The translations under genes and the position numbers were made by a program. Shown here piece after piece: positions 1-8,720 of a DNA stretch of 32,718 nt (position 1 is its first letter; every line of letters begins with the position of its first letter). Under the pieces are notes generated by a model that had not been told where the DNA came from, made no database searches, and saw only the letters and a list, made by a program, of their open reading frames with translations. This DNA comes from an uncultured Lachnospiraceae bacterium. Lineage in GTDB: Bacteria > Bacillota > Clostridia > Lachnospirales > Lachnospiraceae. The DNA lies in NCBI GenBank assembly GCA_947564645.1, contig CANOCU010000040.1, positions 1 to 32,718 on the forward strand, in the 5' to 3' direction.

Positions 1-53
1 TTTGTCTACCGCTTGCTAAAGGCGGTTTATGGCATACACCCTAACGGGCGCAC
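1..53. mobile_element. Probable insertion-sequence end (IS200/IS605-like hairpin)
   Basis: The SGNH hydrolase frame coming from the right loses family similarity at about position 54 and stops at 27-29. The sequence beyond it contains a stem-loop at 8-26 (ACCGC/GCGGT, 9-nt loop). Read on the minus strand the loop region contains CTTTAGC, which resembles the subterminal hairpins of IS200/IS605 elements. No transposase is visible because the window ends. The IS assignment is an inference from one hairpin and a broken gene; another kind of repeat or a chimeric contig end is possible. Confidence 0.4.
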
Positions 54-386
54 GAATGTCTCTTTGAAGAAAATTTCCGCCTCATCGTTTACGCTGAAAT
101 CTACCACCACAAAATCCGGCTGATACATCAACAGATCGGAAACGGCGCGCGCCACGCCATAATGCGACGACGTTCCGCCGATGCCGCCTTTGATATAATG
201 AAACTCCGCATCCGGAAAGTTCTCCTTCCACCAGCTGAAAACTCTGTATGCATAGGTATATCTGGGCCTGGATGCATTGCTCCCCTGCGTAATCGATCCC
301 CCCAGAAACCCGATCTTCAGCAGCTCGCCACGCATGGCGCGCCGCATACATTCCTTGAGCCTTGCCAGATTCACCCGCTCCATCAT
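27..386 (-). pseudogene. SGNH/GDSL hydrolase, N-terminal fragment
   Basis: This is the first 119 codons of an SGNH/GDSL-type hydrolase, probably a carbohydrate or lipid esterase. Block I is seen as IGFLGGSITQGS with the presumed nucleophile Ser31 (GGS instead of GDS). Block II is GIGGTSS, and VVVDFSVND supplies the block III Asn. The block V catalytic Asp/His region is missing: homology ends at FFKETF and nine unrelated residues lead to a stop. Members of this family are usually 350-400 residues, so about two thirds are lost. The start ATG overlaps the stop of the upstream CE2-type gene (ATGA, 383-386), which indicates translational coupling in the transporter operon. It is most likely inactivated by the element at the left edge. 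Confidence 0.8.
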
Positions 387-1405
387 TCATTCCACCCTTC
401 TATCTCAAGATTCCCCAAATATGCCGCCAGCTCTTCCGCCATTTCTTCCGCTTCCGGAATCCGCAGATGGCCCGGCGTTCCCTTACCGTTTCTTCGAAAA
501 AGATACTGTGTCACTTTCTCGTCCGCCAGTTCCCCGCAGACTTGCCCGATCGCACGGTCCCAGGCCGGATCATGCTCCAACAGCGTCGTACAGCAGACAA
601 TGTGTGCCTTCGGATACTGCGAGCGGAGCCTTCGCAGGAATAATCCATACCGTTGCCGCCAATGCCTCGCTCTGTCGCCGTCCGGGTTTTCTTTCATATA
701 GTCCAGCGGATGGCTGTCATTTTGTCCGATGGCCACGATCACGACCTGCGGCGTATACTGGGAAAAATCCCATTTCGTCTGTCTGCCGAGTACCGGATTA
801 TAATGTACTTTATCCCACACGCTCTCCATTCCGACCGCTTCCGGCTCCAGAAACCACCCGGTCCCGTCTAAAAGCGCTATACCGCCCTGCGCAATATCGT
901 GAATCTCCGCGTTCAGTTTCCTGGCCGTCATCCACGCATAGGAATACCAGCTGTTGGAGAACTCGCCGTTGTGCTCCGGGTCCTCCCTGCCAATGCAGTG
1001 AACCGCCTCCGATACTTCCCCGGCCGATACGGAATCCCCGTACACCTCTATTCTGCGTTTCGGCTTCTCCGGCGCCGGAAGCAGACAGCCGCCCTCCGAC
1101 AGTTCCAATTCTTCCAGGATCAATTCATGGCAGCTGTCCGCCCGCTTAAATACCATAATATCATGCTCGCCGTTTTCCCCGTCGTCAAGCAGCCTGATCA
1201 CTGTCCTGCCCTCATTCTGCAGATCAAAGCGCTTCTGTACACCGTCTACGATCGCGCCAAGCGTATTGCTCCAATAGCAGTGACGGTTTGTCACCGTAAG
1301 CTGCGCAGATTTGCCGTAGAAACGAAACCGCAGGGAGGAGGCCGGAAAGATAAAAATATTTTGCGCTGTTCCGCGTCCTGTCCTATTTCTTCCGCCAGAT
1401 GACAT
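383..1405 (-). CDS. CE2-type carbohydrate esterase (SGNH hydrolase)
   Basis: This 340-residue protein has the two-domain plan of family CE2 acetyl esterases. An N-terminal beta-rich jelly roll (about residues 15-110) is followed by an SGNH hydrolase domain. The catalytic Ser lies in EVYGDSVSAG, the Asn-containing block in IVAIGQNDSHP, and the Asp/His block near the end in PGHLRIPEAEEMAEEL. The family removes acetyl groups from plant or host glycans. No signal peptide is visible, so a cytoplasmic role on imported sugars is likely. The start at 1405 is supported by AAGGAGG nine bases upstream (1415-1421). That site lies inside the preceding ATPase gene, so the two reading frames overlap by about 115 bp. 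It is the penultimate gene of the minus-strand operon. Confidence 0.8.
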   Translation of the reverse strand: MSSGGRNRTGRGTAQNIFIFPASSLRFRFYGKSAQLTVTNRHCYWSNTLGAIVDGVQKRFDLQNEGRTVIRLLDDGENGEHDIMVFKRADSCHELILEELELSEGGCLLPAPEKPKRRIEVYGDSVSAGEVSEAVHCIGREDPEHNGEFSNSWYSYAWMTARKLNAEIHDIAQGGIALLDGTGWFLEPEAVGMESVWDKVHYNPVLGRQTKWDFSQYTPQVVIVAIGQNDSHPLDYMKENPDGDRARHWRQRYGLFLRRLRSQYPKAHIVCCTTLLEHDPAWDRAIGQVCGELADEKVTQYLFRRNGKGTPGHLRIPEAEEMAEELAAYLGNLEIEGWNE

Positions 1406-2358
1406 GCGATCTTACCTCCTTTATAATCCCGCAGCAGCGGGATTTCCTTCTCACACACTTCCTTATAGTAGGGGCAGCGGGTATGGAAACTGCACCCGGA
1501 AGGCGGATTGTTGACACTGGGCATATCCAGGGAGCGCAGCGGCAGATCCTTCATCTCGCTTTTTCCCAGACCGATATGACTGGGAACCGCCGAGATCAGC
1601 GCCTGGAAATAAGGGTGCTGGGGATCGTCGATGGGCTCCCTGATATTGTTCATCTCCACGATCCTGCCCAGATACATAACCGCCAGTCTTCCGTCCTTCG
1701 CCACATAGCGGGCCGTCGCCAGATCATGGGTAATATAGACGAAGGAGATATGATACTTTTGATTCATCCTGGTCATCAGATCGATCAGCGCAATCCGCAG
1801 CGATACGTCCACCATGGAAACCGGCTCATCCGCAACGATCACCTTGGGCTTCACCGACAATGCCCGCGCCAGAAGAATACGCTGTCTTTGTCCGCCGCTC
1901 AGCTGATGCGGATACTTATAGAGAAACTGTTCCGGCGGCGTCAGCCCCACTTCCGTAAAATAGTCGTGCAGAATCTCCTCCGCTTCTTTCTTGTTTCTGG
2001 CGATCTTATTGTGCAGGATCGGCAGCGAAAGGGACTGGAAGATTGTCCGGTTGGGATTCAGCGCCGCAAAAGAGTCCTGATGCACCATCTGTACACCCAG
2101 ACGATACTCCATAAATTCCTTTTTGTCCAGTGTGCTGATGTCCTTTCCTTTGTAGCAGATCGTTCCTGTCGTCGGCCTGTGAATGCCGACCATGGCCTTG
2201 CCCAAAGTTGTCTTGCCGCATCCGCTCTCTCCCACAAGCGCCACGATCTCCCCTTCTCCAACGGAAATGTTGATATCCTGCAGGATTTTAACCTTCTCGT
2301 TCTTTTTCGTCCTGCTGTCGAAAGAGATGCCCATATTATTTACGGTTAAGATATCCAT
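1291..2358 (-). CDS. Oligopeptide/dipeptide-type ABC transporter ATPase (OppF/DppF-like)
   Basis: This cytoplasmic ATPase subunit of a peptide/nickel/opine-class importer is about 355 residues. It shows Walker A GESGCGKTT, signature LSGGQRQRILLARAL, Walker B VIVADEPVSMVD and the switch His in YITHDLA. The C-terminal oligopeptide-transporter domain has the cysteine pattern GCSFHTRCPYYKEVC. I chose the ATG at 2358 because GGGAGGAG lies just upstream and the stop of the preceding ATPase gene is one base away. Family similarity ends at about KIACHLAEE. The remaining 25 or so codons run into the CE2-type gene and look unselected, so the native stop may have been lost. It pairs with the OppD-like protein at 2360-3391. 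Confidence 0.88.
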   Translation of the reverse strand: MDILTVNNMGISFDSRTKKNEKVKILQDINISVGEGEIVALVGESGCGKTTLGKAMVGIHRPTTGTICYKGKDISTLDKKEFMEYRLGVQMVHQDSFAALNPNRTIFQSLSLPILHNKIARNKKEAEEILHDYFTEVGLTPPEQFLYKYPHQLSGGQRQRILLARALSVKPKVIVADEPVSMVDVSLRIALIDLMTRMNQKYHISFVYITHDLATARYVAKDGRLAVMYLGRIVEMNNIREPIDDPQHPYFQALISAVPSHIGLGKSEMKDLPLRSLDMPSVNNPPSGCSFHTRCPYYKEVCEKEIPLLRDYKGGKIACHLAEEIGQDAEQRKIFLSFRPPPCGFVSTANLRSLR

Positions 2359-2359
2359 A

Positions 2360-3391
2360 TCAATCTCCTCCCTTTTCCGCATTCGCTTCGGCCCATGTGT
2401 AGCATCTGGAATACTTCCCTTCACCGGTCTTATACATCTTCCTGGTCTTCTCGTAGCTGGCCTCACACTTGCCTGCCTGATACACCGGGCACCTGTCCTT
2501 GAATTTACAGTATTCGAATAGCTGTGTCAGATCCGGCGGCGTCCCGTGAATGGCCTTTCTCTGAGTCACATCATCGTGCAGCGTCGGAATGGCATCCACC
2601 AGTCCTCTCGTATAAGGATGCATCGGGTTGCCAAGCACATCTTCCGTTCTGCCGTATTCAACGATCTCTCCTCCGTACATGACCGCGATCCTGTCCGCAA
2701 TGTTCGACACCACTGCGATATCGTGCGTCAGGAATACCATAGTGATCTTAAAGCCCTTCTGGATATTGGAAAGAAGCGGCAGAATATAATACTGCGTCAC
2801 CACATCCAGCGCCGTGGTCGGCTCATCCAGAATGATCACCTTGGGATCCAGCACAAGACTTAAGGCGATCAGCACTCTCTGCTTCATGCCGCCGCTGAGA
2901 TGATGCGGATAGTATTCCATAACCGCCGTGTCCAGACGCACATATCCCAGCACTTTCCTGATCTTCTGGTCCATCTCCTCCTGCTTCGCATCAGGATCAT
3001 GCGCAAGGATCGTCTCGTAGAAATGCTCCTTGATCCTCAACACCGGATTCAGGGCGTTCTGCGCCGCCTGGAAAACTGTGGAAATCTCCTTCCAGCGGAA
3101 CTCCGTCTCCTGCTGCGGTTTCATTTTCAGAATATCCACCTTGGCATGCTGATACTCCGAATAGTACGTGACCGACCCGGAGGAAACTTTGCCCGGCACA
3201 TTGACCATATTCAGGATCCCGGAACACAAGGTTGACTTACCACTTCCGCTCTCACCGATGATGGCAATCGTCTCATTTCTGTAGATGTCAAAAGATGTAT
3301 GGTCGCATGCCCGCAGAACACCTCTCTCCACCTGAAAGTCAATGGAGAGGTCTTTTACTTCTATGATCACATTCTCTCTTATATTTTCCAT
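2360..3391 (-). CDS. Oligopeptide/dipeptide-type ABC transporter ATPase (OppD/DppD-like)
   Basis: This is a 343-residue ATPase of the peptide-class importer. It has Walker A GESGSGKST, signature LSGGMKQRVLIALSL, Walker B VIILDEPTTALD, the His switch FLTHDIAV, and the C-terminal cysteine-rich motif CKFKDRCPVYQAGKC typical of OppD/OppF proteins. It would form the heterodimeric motor with the next gene. The ATG at 3391 is preceded by a GGGGGAG ribosome site. It begins 10 bp after the permease stop and ends 1 bp before the second ATPase, so it is part of one operon. The transported substrate cannot be read from the ATPase. The glycosidase-rich surroundings suggest that oligosaccharides are as plausible as peptides. 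Confidence 0.9.
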   Translation of the reverse strand: MENIRENVIIEVKDLSIDFQVERGVLRACDHTSFDIYRNETIAIIGESGSGKSTLCSGILNMVNVPGKVSSGSVTYYSEYQHAKVDILKMKPQQETEFRWKEISTVFQAAQNALNPVLRIKEHFYETILAHDPDAKQEEMDQKIRKVLGYVRLDTAVMEYYPHHLSGGMKQRVLIALSLVLDPKVIILDEPTTALDVVTQYYILPLLSNIQKGFKITMVFLTHDIAVVSNIADRIAVMYGGEIVEYGRTEDVLGNPMHPYTRGLVDAIPTLHDDVTQRKAIHGTPPDLTQLFEYCKFKDRCPVYQAGKCEASYEKTRKMYKTGEGKYSRCYTWAEANAEKGGD

Positions 3392-3401
3392 TTGTCTCCC
3401 C

Positions 3402-4304
3402 CTATCTGCGCAGCCTTGGATTCATGGCTTCATCCAGTCCCATTGCGAATAAGTAGCATCCCAGCTGGAACAGCAGGATTCCCATGATCGGCGTCATGAA
3501 ATTCACGATCGGCTGCAACCCGCCATACAGCAGGGAGGTCTGCGCGATCGCCATCTGCAGCATCATCCCCCAGTGTGTTCCATTGATCGGCACAAGCCCC
3601 AGCACCATCAGGTTGACCGAAGAAACGATCGCCCCTCTCATAATGGAAATAAAGTTGATCGCCACAAAGGAAACAATGTTAGGCAGTACGTCCTTCGTAA
3701 TGATATCGATATTGGAAATACCCATGATCCTGCTGGCCTCGATAAAATCCTTGTCTTTCAGCGTCAGCACCTGTGTCCGGATCGCTTTCGCAAGCGCCGC
3801 CCAGGACCAGATTCCAAGCACCAGGCCGAACAGAATATTATTGCTCACGTTGATGACCATCGACAAGACCATGATGACCGGGAACTGCGGCATGGTCAGC
3901 ACGATATCCGTGATCATCATCAACACCGTATCCACTTTGCCGCCCAGCAGTCCGGCCGTGATCCCTACCCCGCAGGCGATGACCACCGCGAAGATGCCCG
4001 CATACAGAGCCACCATCAATACCGTCCTGGTTCCCTTGATGAACATGGAAAAGATATCCCGTCCCGCATAGTCCGTTCCCAGCCAATGCTGCGCAGACGG
4101 CGCCCGCAGCCGAATGCCAAAGTTGCTCACCGGGTCTGCCACCAGCAGCGGACCAAAGATCGCGATCAGGATAAACAACGCTACGATGATCAAACCGACC
4201 CTTGACATCTTATTTCTCCATATGATCTTGAAGAAATCCTTTATGCCTTCCGTCAGGGTTCCCTGCCTGTCGGCAGAGCGCTTTATCGTCATTTCTTTTT
4301 TCAT
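3402..4304 (-). CDS. ABC transporter permease (OppC/DppC-like)
   Basis: This inner-membrane permease of the peptide/nickel class is 300 residues. The N-terminal cytoplasmic stretch (about 1-35) precedes the first membrane segment RVGLIIVALFILIAIFGPLL. The family signature near AGRDIFSMFIKGTR and the EAA-loop sequence DKDFIEASRIMGISNIDII, which contacts the ATPases, are clear. It ends in a typical NPRLRR tail. It partners with the frameshifted permease at 4322-5288. An ATG at 4304 and tight spacing to both neighbours support operon expression. Confidence 0.88.
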   Translation of the reverse strand: MKKEMTIKRSADRQGTLTEGIKDFFKIIWRNKMSRVGLIIVALFILIAIFGPLLVADPVSNFGIRLRAPSAQHWLGTDYAGRDIFSMFIKGTRTVLMVALYAGIFAVVIACGVGITAGLLGGKVDTVLMMITDIVLTMPQFPVIMVLSMVINVSNNILFGLVLGIWSWAALAKAIRTQVLTLKDKDFIEASRIMGISNIDIITKDVLPNIVSFVAINFISIMRGAIVSSVNLMVLGLVPINGTHWGMMLQMAIAQTSLLYGGLQPIVNFMTPIMGILLFQLGCYLFAMGLDEAMNPRLRR

Positions 4305-4321
4305 GGCTTTCTACCTCCTCC

Positions 4322-5288
4322 CTATTTCTCTCTCAGCCTGGGATTCAGCCGCTTGTTCAAGGCATCCGCCGCCAGTCCCGAGATCAGCACCATCATAATG
4401 ATCATCATAAACATGCCCTGCATCAGCGGATAGTCTCTTCTGCTGATCGCCGAATTCAGATAAAAGCCCACCCCGGGATAGACAAACAGATTCTCTATAA
4501 CAGGCGATCCGCCAAACAGCAGGCCGAAGGAGATCGCCAGACTGGTGATCTGGGGCAACATGGCATTCCTGCCAAGATAAGTAAACAGGATCCTGTTTCT
4601 GGACAGGCCCCTTGCCCGCGCATAATTCATGTAATCTTCTCCCAGAAGCCCGATACAGATAGCCTTCATTCCCATGATCCAGGACGCCACGGTCGTCAGG
4701 AAATAGCAAAGCACCGGCAGACAGGCGTGGTACAACACATCCAGAATGAAAGTCAGGTTCCAGCCGGGTATGGATTCCGAATCATACGCACCGCGCGCCG
4801 GGAAGATACCCAGTCCGATCGAAAAGCACGCCACCAGCAGATAGGCCACGATATAATCCGGTATGGAACCGAAGACAGCCTGATACCCCGTCCCATACCT
4901 TACTGCGTTTCCAGGCGATGAACAGTCCGACGATATTGCCCACGATGAAAGACAGCAGCAGCGAGATCGAACAGACTAAAAGTGTCCATGGCAGGGCGCC
5001 CAGCACGATATTGACCACAGAGTCCTTGTAAGACATGGACTGTCCCATATCACCGTGCAGCAGCTGTCCGATATAGTTTACGAACTGCTGCATGACCGGC
5101 ACTTCCGGATCGTAATTCAGCGCGATCTTCGCTCTTTCATAAGCCTGCTCATACGGCAATTTGTCCGTAGTCATATACTGCTGCGTCAGCGTTTCGACCG
5201 GATCGCCCGGCATGGCTTTTACGATAAAAAACACCAGCACCAACGATATGATCAAAGTCAGAAAGGTTTTTATTATTTTTTGTGCCAT
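4322..5288 (-). pseudogene. ABC transporter permease (OppB/DppB-like), frameshifted
   Basis: This is the second permease of the importer, split by one extra base. Residues from MAQKIIKTF to KVWDG are in one frame. The remainder, from YQAVFGSIPDYIVAY to the end RLNPRLREK, is in the next frame. Removing one C from the CCCC run at 4886-4889 (GGGG on the coding strand) restores a continuous 321-residue protein of normal family length with all membrane segments and the EAA loop. The start ATG at 5288 has AAGGAG six bases upstream. Because everything else is intact, this is either a very recent inactivation or a homopolymer error in the sequence. I see no slippery heptamer suggesting programmed frameshifting. 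Confidence 0.82.
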
Positions 5289-5309
5289 AGCATTCTCCTT
5301 ATCAATGAT

Positions 5310-5340
5310 CCGTGCCGCCGGCACATGTCAGGCAGCACGG
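5310..5340 (-). promoter_or_regulatory. Intercistronic stem-loop between binding protein and permease
   Basis: A 10-bp stem (5310-5319 with 5331-5340, one G-U pair, 11-nt loop) lies just after the solute-binding-protein stop and before the permease start. There is no U-tract after it on the minus strand. It therefore fits an mRNA-stabilising or partial-attenuation hairpin better than a full terminator. Such elements often raise binding-protein levels above those of the permeases; that role is inferred. Confidence 0.55.
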
Positions 5341-5349
5341 AATCCCCGT

Positions 5350-7242
5350 TTACTTTATATAATACATCTCTCCGCTGTGGATCAGCTTACCAAGCACCAC
5401 ACTGGAAGTGCCGGACCACACGAAATCCGAAACCGCATCACCTGTCTCAACCGCCGGCAGAGACAGCTTGTCGTTGTGGATCCTGTAGATAAAGCACTGA
5501 TCCGTAACCGGTATGTACCACAGATTATCGTTATGGAATTTGGCTAGTTTCAGCGCCGCCGCAGAGATCTCCTCATCCGTGTTGGCCAGTTTCAGTTCGT
5601 TGACAACATCCTCATAATGGAAATCTTCTCCCGTAACGTCATCCTTCCAGACAAGTTTCTCTCCCGACTCCGGGAAGGTCAGATTCATTCTCTTTCCATA
5701 CCACCAGATGCCGGCATATACCTCGTAAGGATGCTGCGTACTCTGCGCGCTGCCGAAACCGTCAATGATCATATGCGCCTGGCCAGATTGGGAATAATCA
5801 CTGTACGCGCTGACTTCTTTGGACACAAAGGAGGCTTTGATGCCGAATTCCTGCAGCATATTTGCGGCTGCCTCTCCCATGATCAATTCTACCTGATAAC
5901 TGCCGATACCACCGATGATGATCTCCGGAACAGCCCCGGTCTCGTCTACCCACTGACTGCCCTGTTTCGTCCATCCAACGGATTCCAGAAGCTGTGTCGC
6001 CTTTTCCAGATTCAGGTCGTATTTCGTCATGGAAGCCAAGTCTTCCTCTGACAGGTACTTGTCACGCAGGGATAGCGGCATGGCCGTCGCATACTGATCC
6101 GCCACGATCATACCCGGTTCAGAAGCCGGAGCGATCTGTTCCGTATCGATCACATAGGCGATCGCCTGTCTGACTTCCAGTTTATCCGTAGGCGCCTTGT
6201 TGACATTCATGCAGAAGCCCCACTGGGAAAAAGCCGGAATCCCCACCTGGCGGATGGTGTCCTTATTCTGCTTCGCAACCGTGAGGGCCAAATCCGTTGA
6301 GAGGCCGCCCGCTTCCAGATCCATCTCCTCATTCTGCACCGCGATCTGGAATGCCTCCGCGCTGGACTGGCGGATACCCACGATCGTATCGATGTCAAGT
6401 TCGTTCCTGTAATTCGGATTGGCTTTGAGCGTGATCTCATCGGACGTCACCGTCTCGATCCTGTAAGCGCCGGATGTCTTGATCTCGGTCATCTTCGGCA
6501 GATAGTTATTGCAATCCAGCGTCGTCTCATCAAAAAGCTTCTGGCCTTCCTCCGTCATCTCATAGTCGCCTTCGTCGTTCAGTTCCCTCATATTCTCAAA
6601 GATATCCTGGTAAACCGCAGCCCACTGTCCGTACTCGGAAGAAGGGAACATCAGGAGTGATTTCAGGAGGTAAGTCACGATCAGGCTCGAATTCTTGGTA
6701 TAGGTGACCTGCACCGTCAGATCGTCCAGTTTCTCTATGGATGCCGCATAGATCAACAGCTGTTGGTTTGACAGATCCATATACATGTTGTTCAGCAGTT
6801 CATCCGCGTTGATCTCAGACCCGTCGCTGTATTTCAGTCCTTCCTTCAGCTTCATGGTAAGCACCTGATCTTCCCAGGTATAGCTTTCCAGAAGCTGCGG
6901 TTTAAAGGTTGTTTCCGGCTGTGAAGAATAGTCGCAGAGCGTCTCATAGATCAGCGGCTGCAGTGACCAGTTCGGACCGCCCTCCACGTATGGATGTCCA
7001 TGTCCTGCCGGCTCCGGTGTAAACTCCAGGAGAGTCGTCACCGTCTTTTTACTGTCGTCCTTCTCCCCCTCCAGCTTTGTGTTCGTCAGCTTCGTCTCCA
7101 CCGAAAGGGCCGTTTCCACCTCTGTTGCGCCGCTCTCTCCTCCGCCTTCCCCTGATGCCGCATTGCCACAGCCTGTCAGCAGCGTTCCCATCATGGCAAC
7201 TGCCAACATGATTCCTGTGATAGATTTTACTCTTTTTCTCAT
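5350..7242 (-). CDS. Extracellular solute-binding lipoprotein, family 5 (OppA/DppA-like)
   Basis: This protein of about 630 residues is the substrate receptor of the importer. It begins with a lipoprotein signal peptide (positively charged MRKRVKS, then a hydrophobic run) ending in the lipobox LLTGC, so it is anchored outside the membrane by the Cys. A Ser/Gly/Glu-rich linker follows. The family 5 fold then includes the conserved segments QPLIYETLCDY, MKLKEGLKYSDGSEINADEL and VRQAIAYVIDT. I prefer the ATG at 7242 (AAGGGA about nine bases upstream) to a GTG two codons earlier. It is the first gene of the operon, preceded by an AT-rich operator-like region and followed by the adjacent LacI-type gene's terminator. 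Ligand is unknown; family members bind peptides, opines, nickel or oligosaccharides. Confidence 0.88.
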   Translation of the reverse strand: MRKRVKSITGIMLAVAMMGTLLTGCGNAASGEGGGESGATEVETALSVETKLTNTKLEGEKDDSKKTVTTLLEFTPEPAGHGHPYVEGGPNWSLQPLIYETLCDYSSQPETTFKPQLLESYTWEDQVLTMKLKEGLKYSDGSEINADELLNNMYMDLSNQQLLIYAASIEKLDDLTVQVTYTKNSSLIVTYLLKSLLMFPSSEYGQWAAVYQDIFENMRELNDEGDYEMTEEGQKLFDETTLDCNNYLPKMTEIKTSGAYRIETVTSDEITLKANPNYRNELDIDTIVGIRQSSAEAFQIAVQNEEMDLEAGGLSTDLALTVAKQNKDTIRQVGIPAFSQWGFCMNVNKAPTDKLEVRQAIAYVIDTEQIAPASEPGMIVADQYATAMPLSLRDKYLSEEDLASMTKYDLNLEKATQLLESVGWTKQGSQWVDETGAVPEIIIGGIGSYQVELIMGEAAANMLQEFGIKASFVSKEVSAYSDYSQSGQAHMIIDGFGSAQSTQHPYEVYAGIWWYGKRMNLTFPESGEKLVWKDDVTGEDFHYEDVVNELKLANTDEEISAAALKLAKFHNDNLWYIPVTDQCFIYRIHNDKLSLPAVETGDAVSDFVWSGTSSVVLGKLIHSGEMYYIK

Positions 7243-7440
7243 TAACACTTTTCCCTTTTTTGTTAATTAACTTTTTTATTTATTAATATTAATCTATCGC
7301 AATTAATTAATTTAATCAATGTCATTAACACTTTTATCGTAAATTCGCCGTTTTTGCCAAATTAATTTCCCCTTTTTTGTGTATTATCCACAAGACAGGT
7401 CATACTGTCGTATCTCCTGCACTTCAAAAAATCGAGCGCG
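7243..7440 (-). promoter_or_regulatory. AT-rich promoter/operator region of the transporter operon
   Basis: The leader contains three perfect short palindromes: GTTAATTAAC (7262-7271), ATTAATATTAAT (7282-7293) and AATTAATTAATT (7301-7312). On the minus strand a plausible promoter is TTGATT, 17 bp, TAGATT, overlapping the last palindromes. TTAATTAACT at 7264-7273 resembles the motif in the lacI-type and HPr-like promoters, so repression by the LacI-family protein at 7555-8583 is the likely control. A further small hairpin (GACAG/CTGTC, 7394-7409) has no clear role. Confidence 0.5.
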
Positions 7441-7462
7441 CCGGCGCAATTTCCTATCGAGC

Positions 7463-7495
7463 AAAAAAAAGAATGGCATAGACCACGCCATTCTT
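7463..7495 (-). terminator. Rho-independent terminator of the LacI-family gene
   Basis: A perfect 9-bp stem (7469-7477 with 7487-7495, 9-nt loop) is followed on the minus strand by a run of eight T. It lies about 60 bp after the LacI-type gene's stop and separates it from the transporter operon. The plus-strand side has only TTTCTT, so it works mainly in the minus direction. Confidence 0.85.
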
Positions 7496-7554
7496 TCTTG
7501 TTTCTGTCCCACAGGATCAGGACTATGCAGTTTTACTTTATGATCCGGTCCATA

Positions 7555-8583
7555 CTAACCGGCAGGCGCTCTGTCCGCCACGGATCTCTTACACACGATC
7601 CCGCCGGAAACAAGCTGAATCCCCTTTACGTATACCTCTCCTTTGATCTTCCTGATCAGCGACTCCACGCATTTTTCAGCCATCTGCTCCATATCCACCC
7701 TGTATGTGGTGATTCGGGTATTATCGACACCCGACGGCAGAAAATCGTCAATGCCGACCACCGATTTATCCTGCGGAACCTGATATCCCTTTGCCTCCAG
7801 ATTCTGTATCACGATATCCGCGATAAAATCGCAGTTACAGACATAAGCATCCATGCCGTCAGCGCCATCCACGATCGACGTAAACGCCCCCGTCTTCTCG
7901 TCACGATCCGGAATCTCCCAACTCTCTTCATATAAGATTCCATGATCCCGCAGCGCTTTACGGTACCCCCAGTATCTGTCCGCAATGCTGCTGGAAGCAT
8001 CTACACTTCCCACAAAGCCGATCCGCTTATGTCCCCGGCCGATCAGATAGTCCGTCATGACATAGGCCGCATAATACCCATTCGAAATGACCGTATCCGA
8101 TGTGACCGTCGGAATATAATTGTCCAGGAAGAAAACCGGGAGTTGTTCCTGCGACGTCATAAACTCAATATATCGCCTGTTCATCGGCCCCAGAAGGATC
8201 AGCCCGTCCACCTTCTGTCCCTGCATCACCCGCGGCACGGCCACACTGTTCTCATTTTCGGCCGTGAGCAGTTCCATGATCCCGAAATAATCGTGTTTGT
8301 ACAACGCTTTGACTACTTCCTCATATAATCTTCCGTAAAAAGAGATCGAGTAACCATAATATTGTTCCGGTATGATAACTCCGATATTTCCTGTTCTTTC
8401 GAAGGATTTTACCCTGCCCGTTCCGGCCGTCGTGCCGGTATACCCCATCTCCTTCGCCAGTGCCTTGATCTGATCCCGCAGCTGTGCATTTACACCGGGC
8501 TTGTCGGTCAGCGCCTTATGAACCGCCACGTTACTGACGCCGACCCGTTCCGCAATATCCGTCAATGTTACGCCTTTCGCCAT
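7555..8583 (-). CDS. LacI/GalR-family transcriptional regulator
   Basis: This 342-residue DNA-binding protein has a classic N-terminal LacI helix-turn-helix (VTLTDIAERVGVSNVAVHKAL) and hinge, within about residues 5-55. The periplasmic-binding-protein-like effector domain follows from about residue 68 (NIGVIIPEQYYG) and includes the typical DYLIGRGHKRIGFVG segment. The ATG at 8583 has GGAGAG five bases upstream. It has its own promoter with an inverted repeat over the -10 region, so autoregulation is likely. Position and shared motifs suggest that it controls the transporter/esterase operon downstream and the HPr-like gene upstream. The effector is unknown but should be a sugar or glycan fragment. 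Confidence 0.9.
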   Translation of the reverse strand: MAKGVTLTDIAERVGVSNVAVHKALTDKPGVNAQLRDQIKALAKEMGYTGTTAGTGRVKSFERTGNIGVIIPEQYYGYSISFYGRLYEEVVKALYKHDYFGIMELLTAENENSVAVPRVMQGQKVDGLILLGPMNRRYIEFMTSQEQLPVFFLDNYIPTVTSDTVISNGYYAAYVMTDYLIGRGHKRIGFVGSVDASSSIADRYWGYRKALRDHGILYEESWEIPDRDEKTGAFTSIVDGADGMDAYVCNCDFIADIVIQNLEAKGYQVPQDKSVVGIDDFLPSGVDNTRITTYRVDMEQMAEKCVESLIRKIKGEVYVKGIQLVSGGIVCKRSVADRAPAG

Positions 8584-8595
8584 TGTAACTCTCCA

Positions 8596-8656
8596 TAGTT
8601 AATTTAATATTTCCTGCCTCTCAATTAACTATAAACATTCTGGATATATCTGTCAA
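8596..8656 (-). promoter_or_regulatory. Promoter and inverted-repeat operator of the LacI-family gene
   Basis: On the minus strand TTGACA (8651-8656), a 17-bp spacer and TATAGT (8628-8633) form a near-consensus sigma-A promoter. A perfect 9-bp inverted repeat, TAGTTAATT (8596-8604) and AATTAACTA (8623-8631), overlaps the -10 box and extends downstream with an 18-bp gap. This is well placed for repression by the gene product itself. Binding is inferred. Confidence 0.65.
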
Positions 8657-8720
8657 CTGCCGCCGCAAGCATCCGGTCGACCACGCTGTGGTTTCAGGCG
8701 CACACACTGCCGCTTACCGC

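Noticed and set aside
4322-5288. Programmed frameshift in the permease
   Set aside because: No slippery heptamer or downstream pseudoknot is apparent, and OppB-type genes are not known to use recoding; a mutation or sequencing error is simpler.
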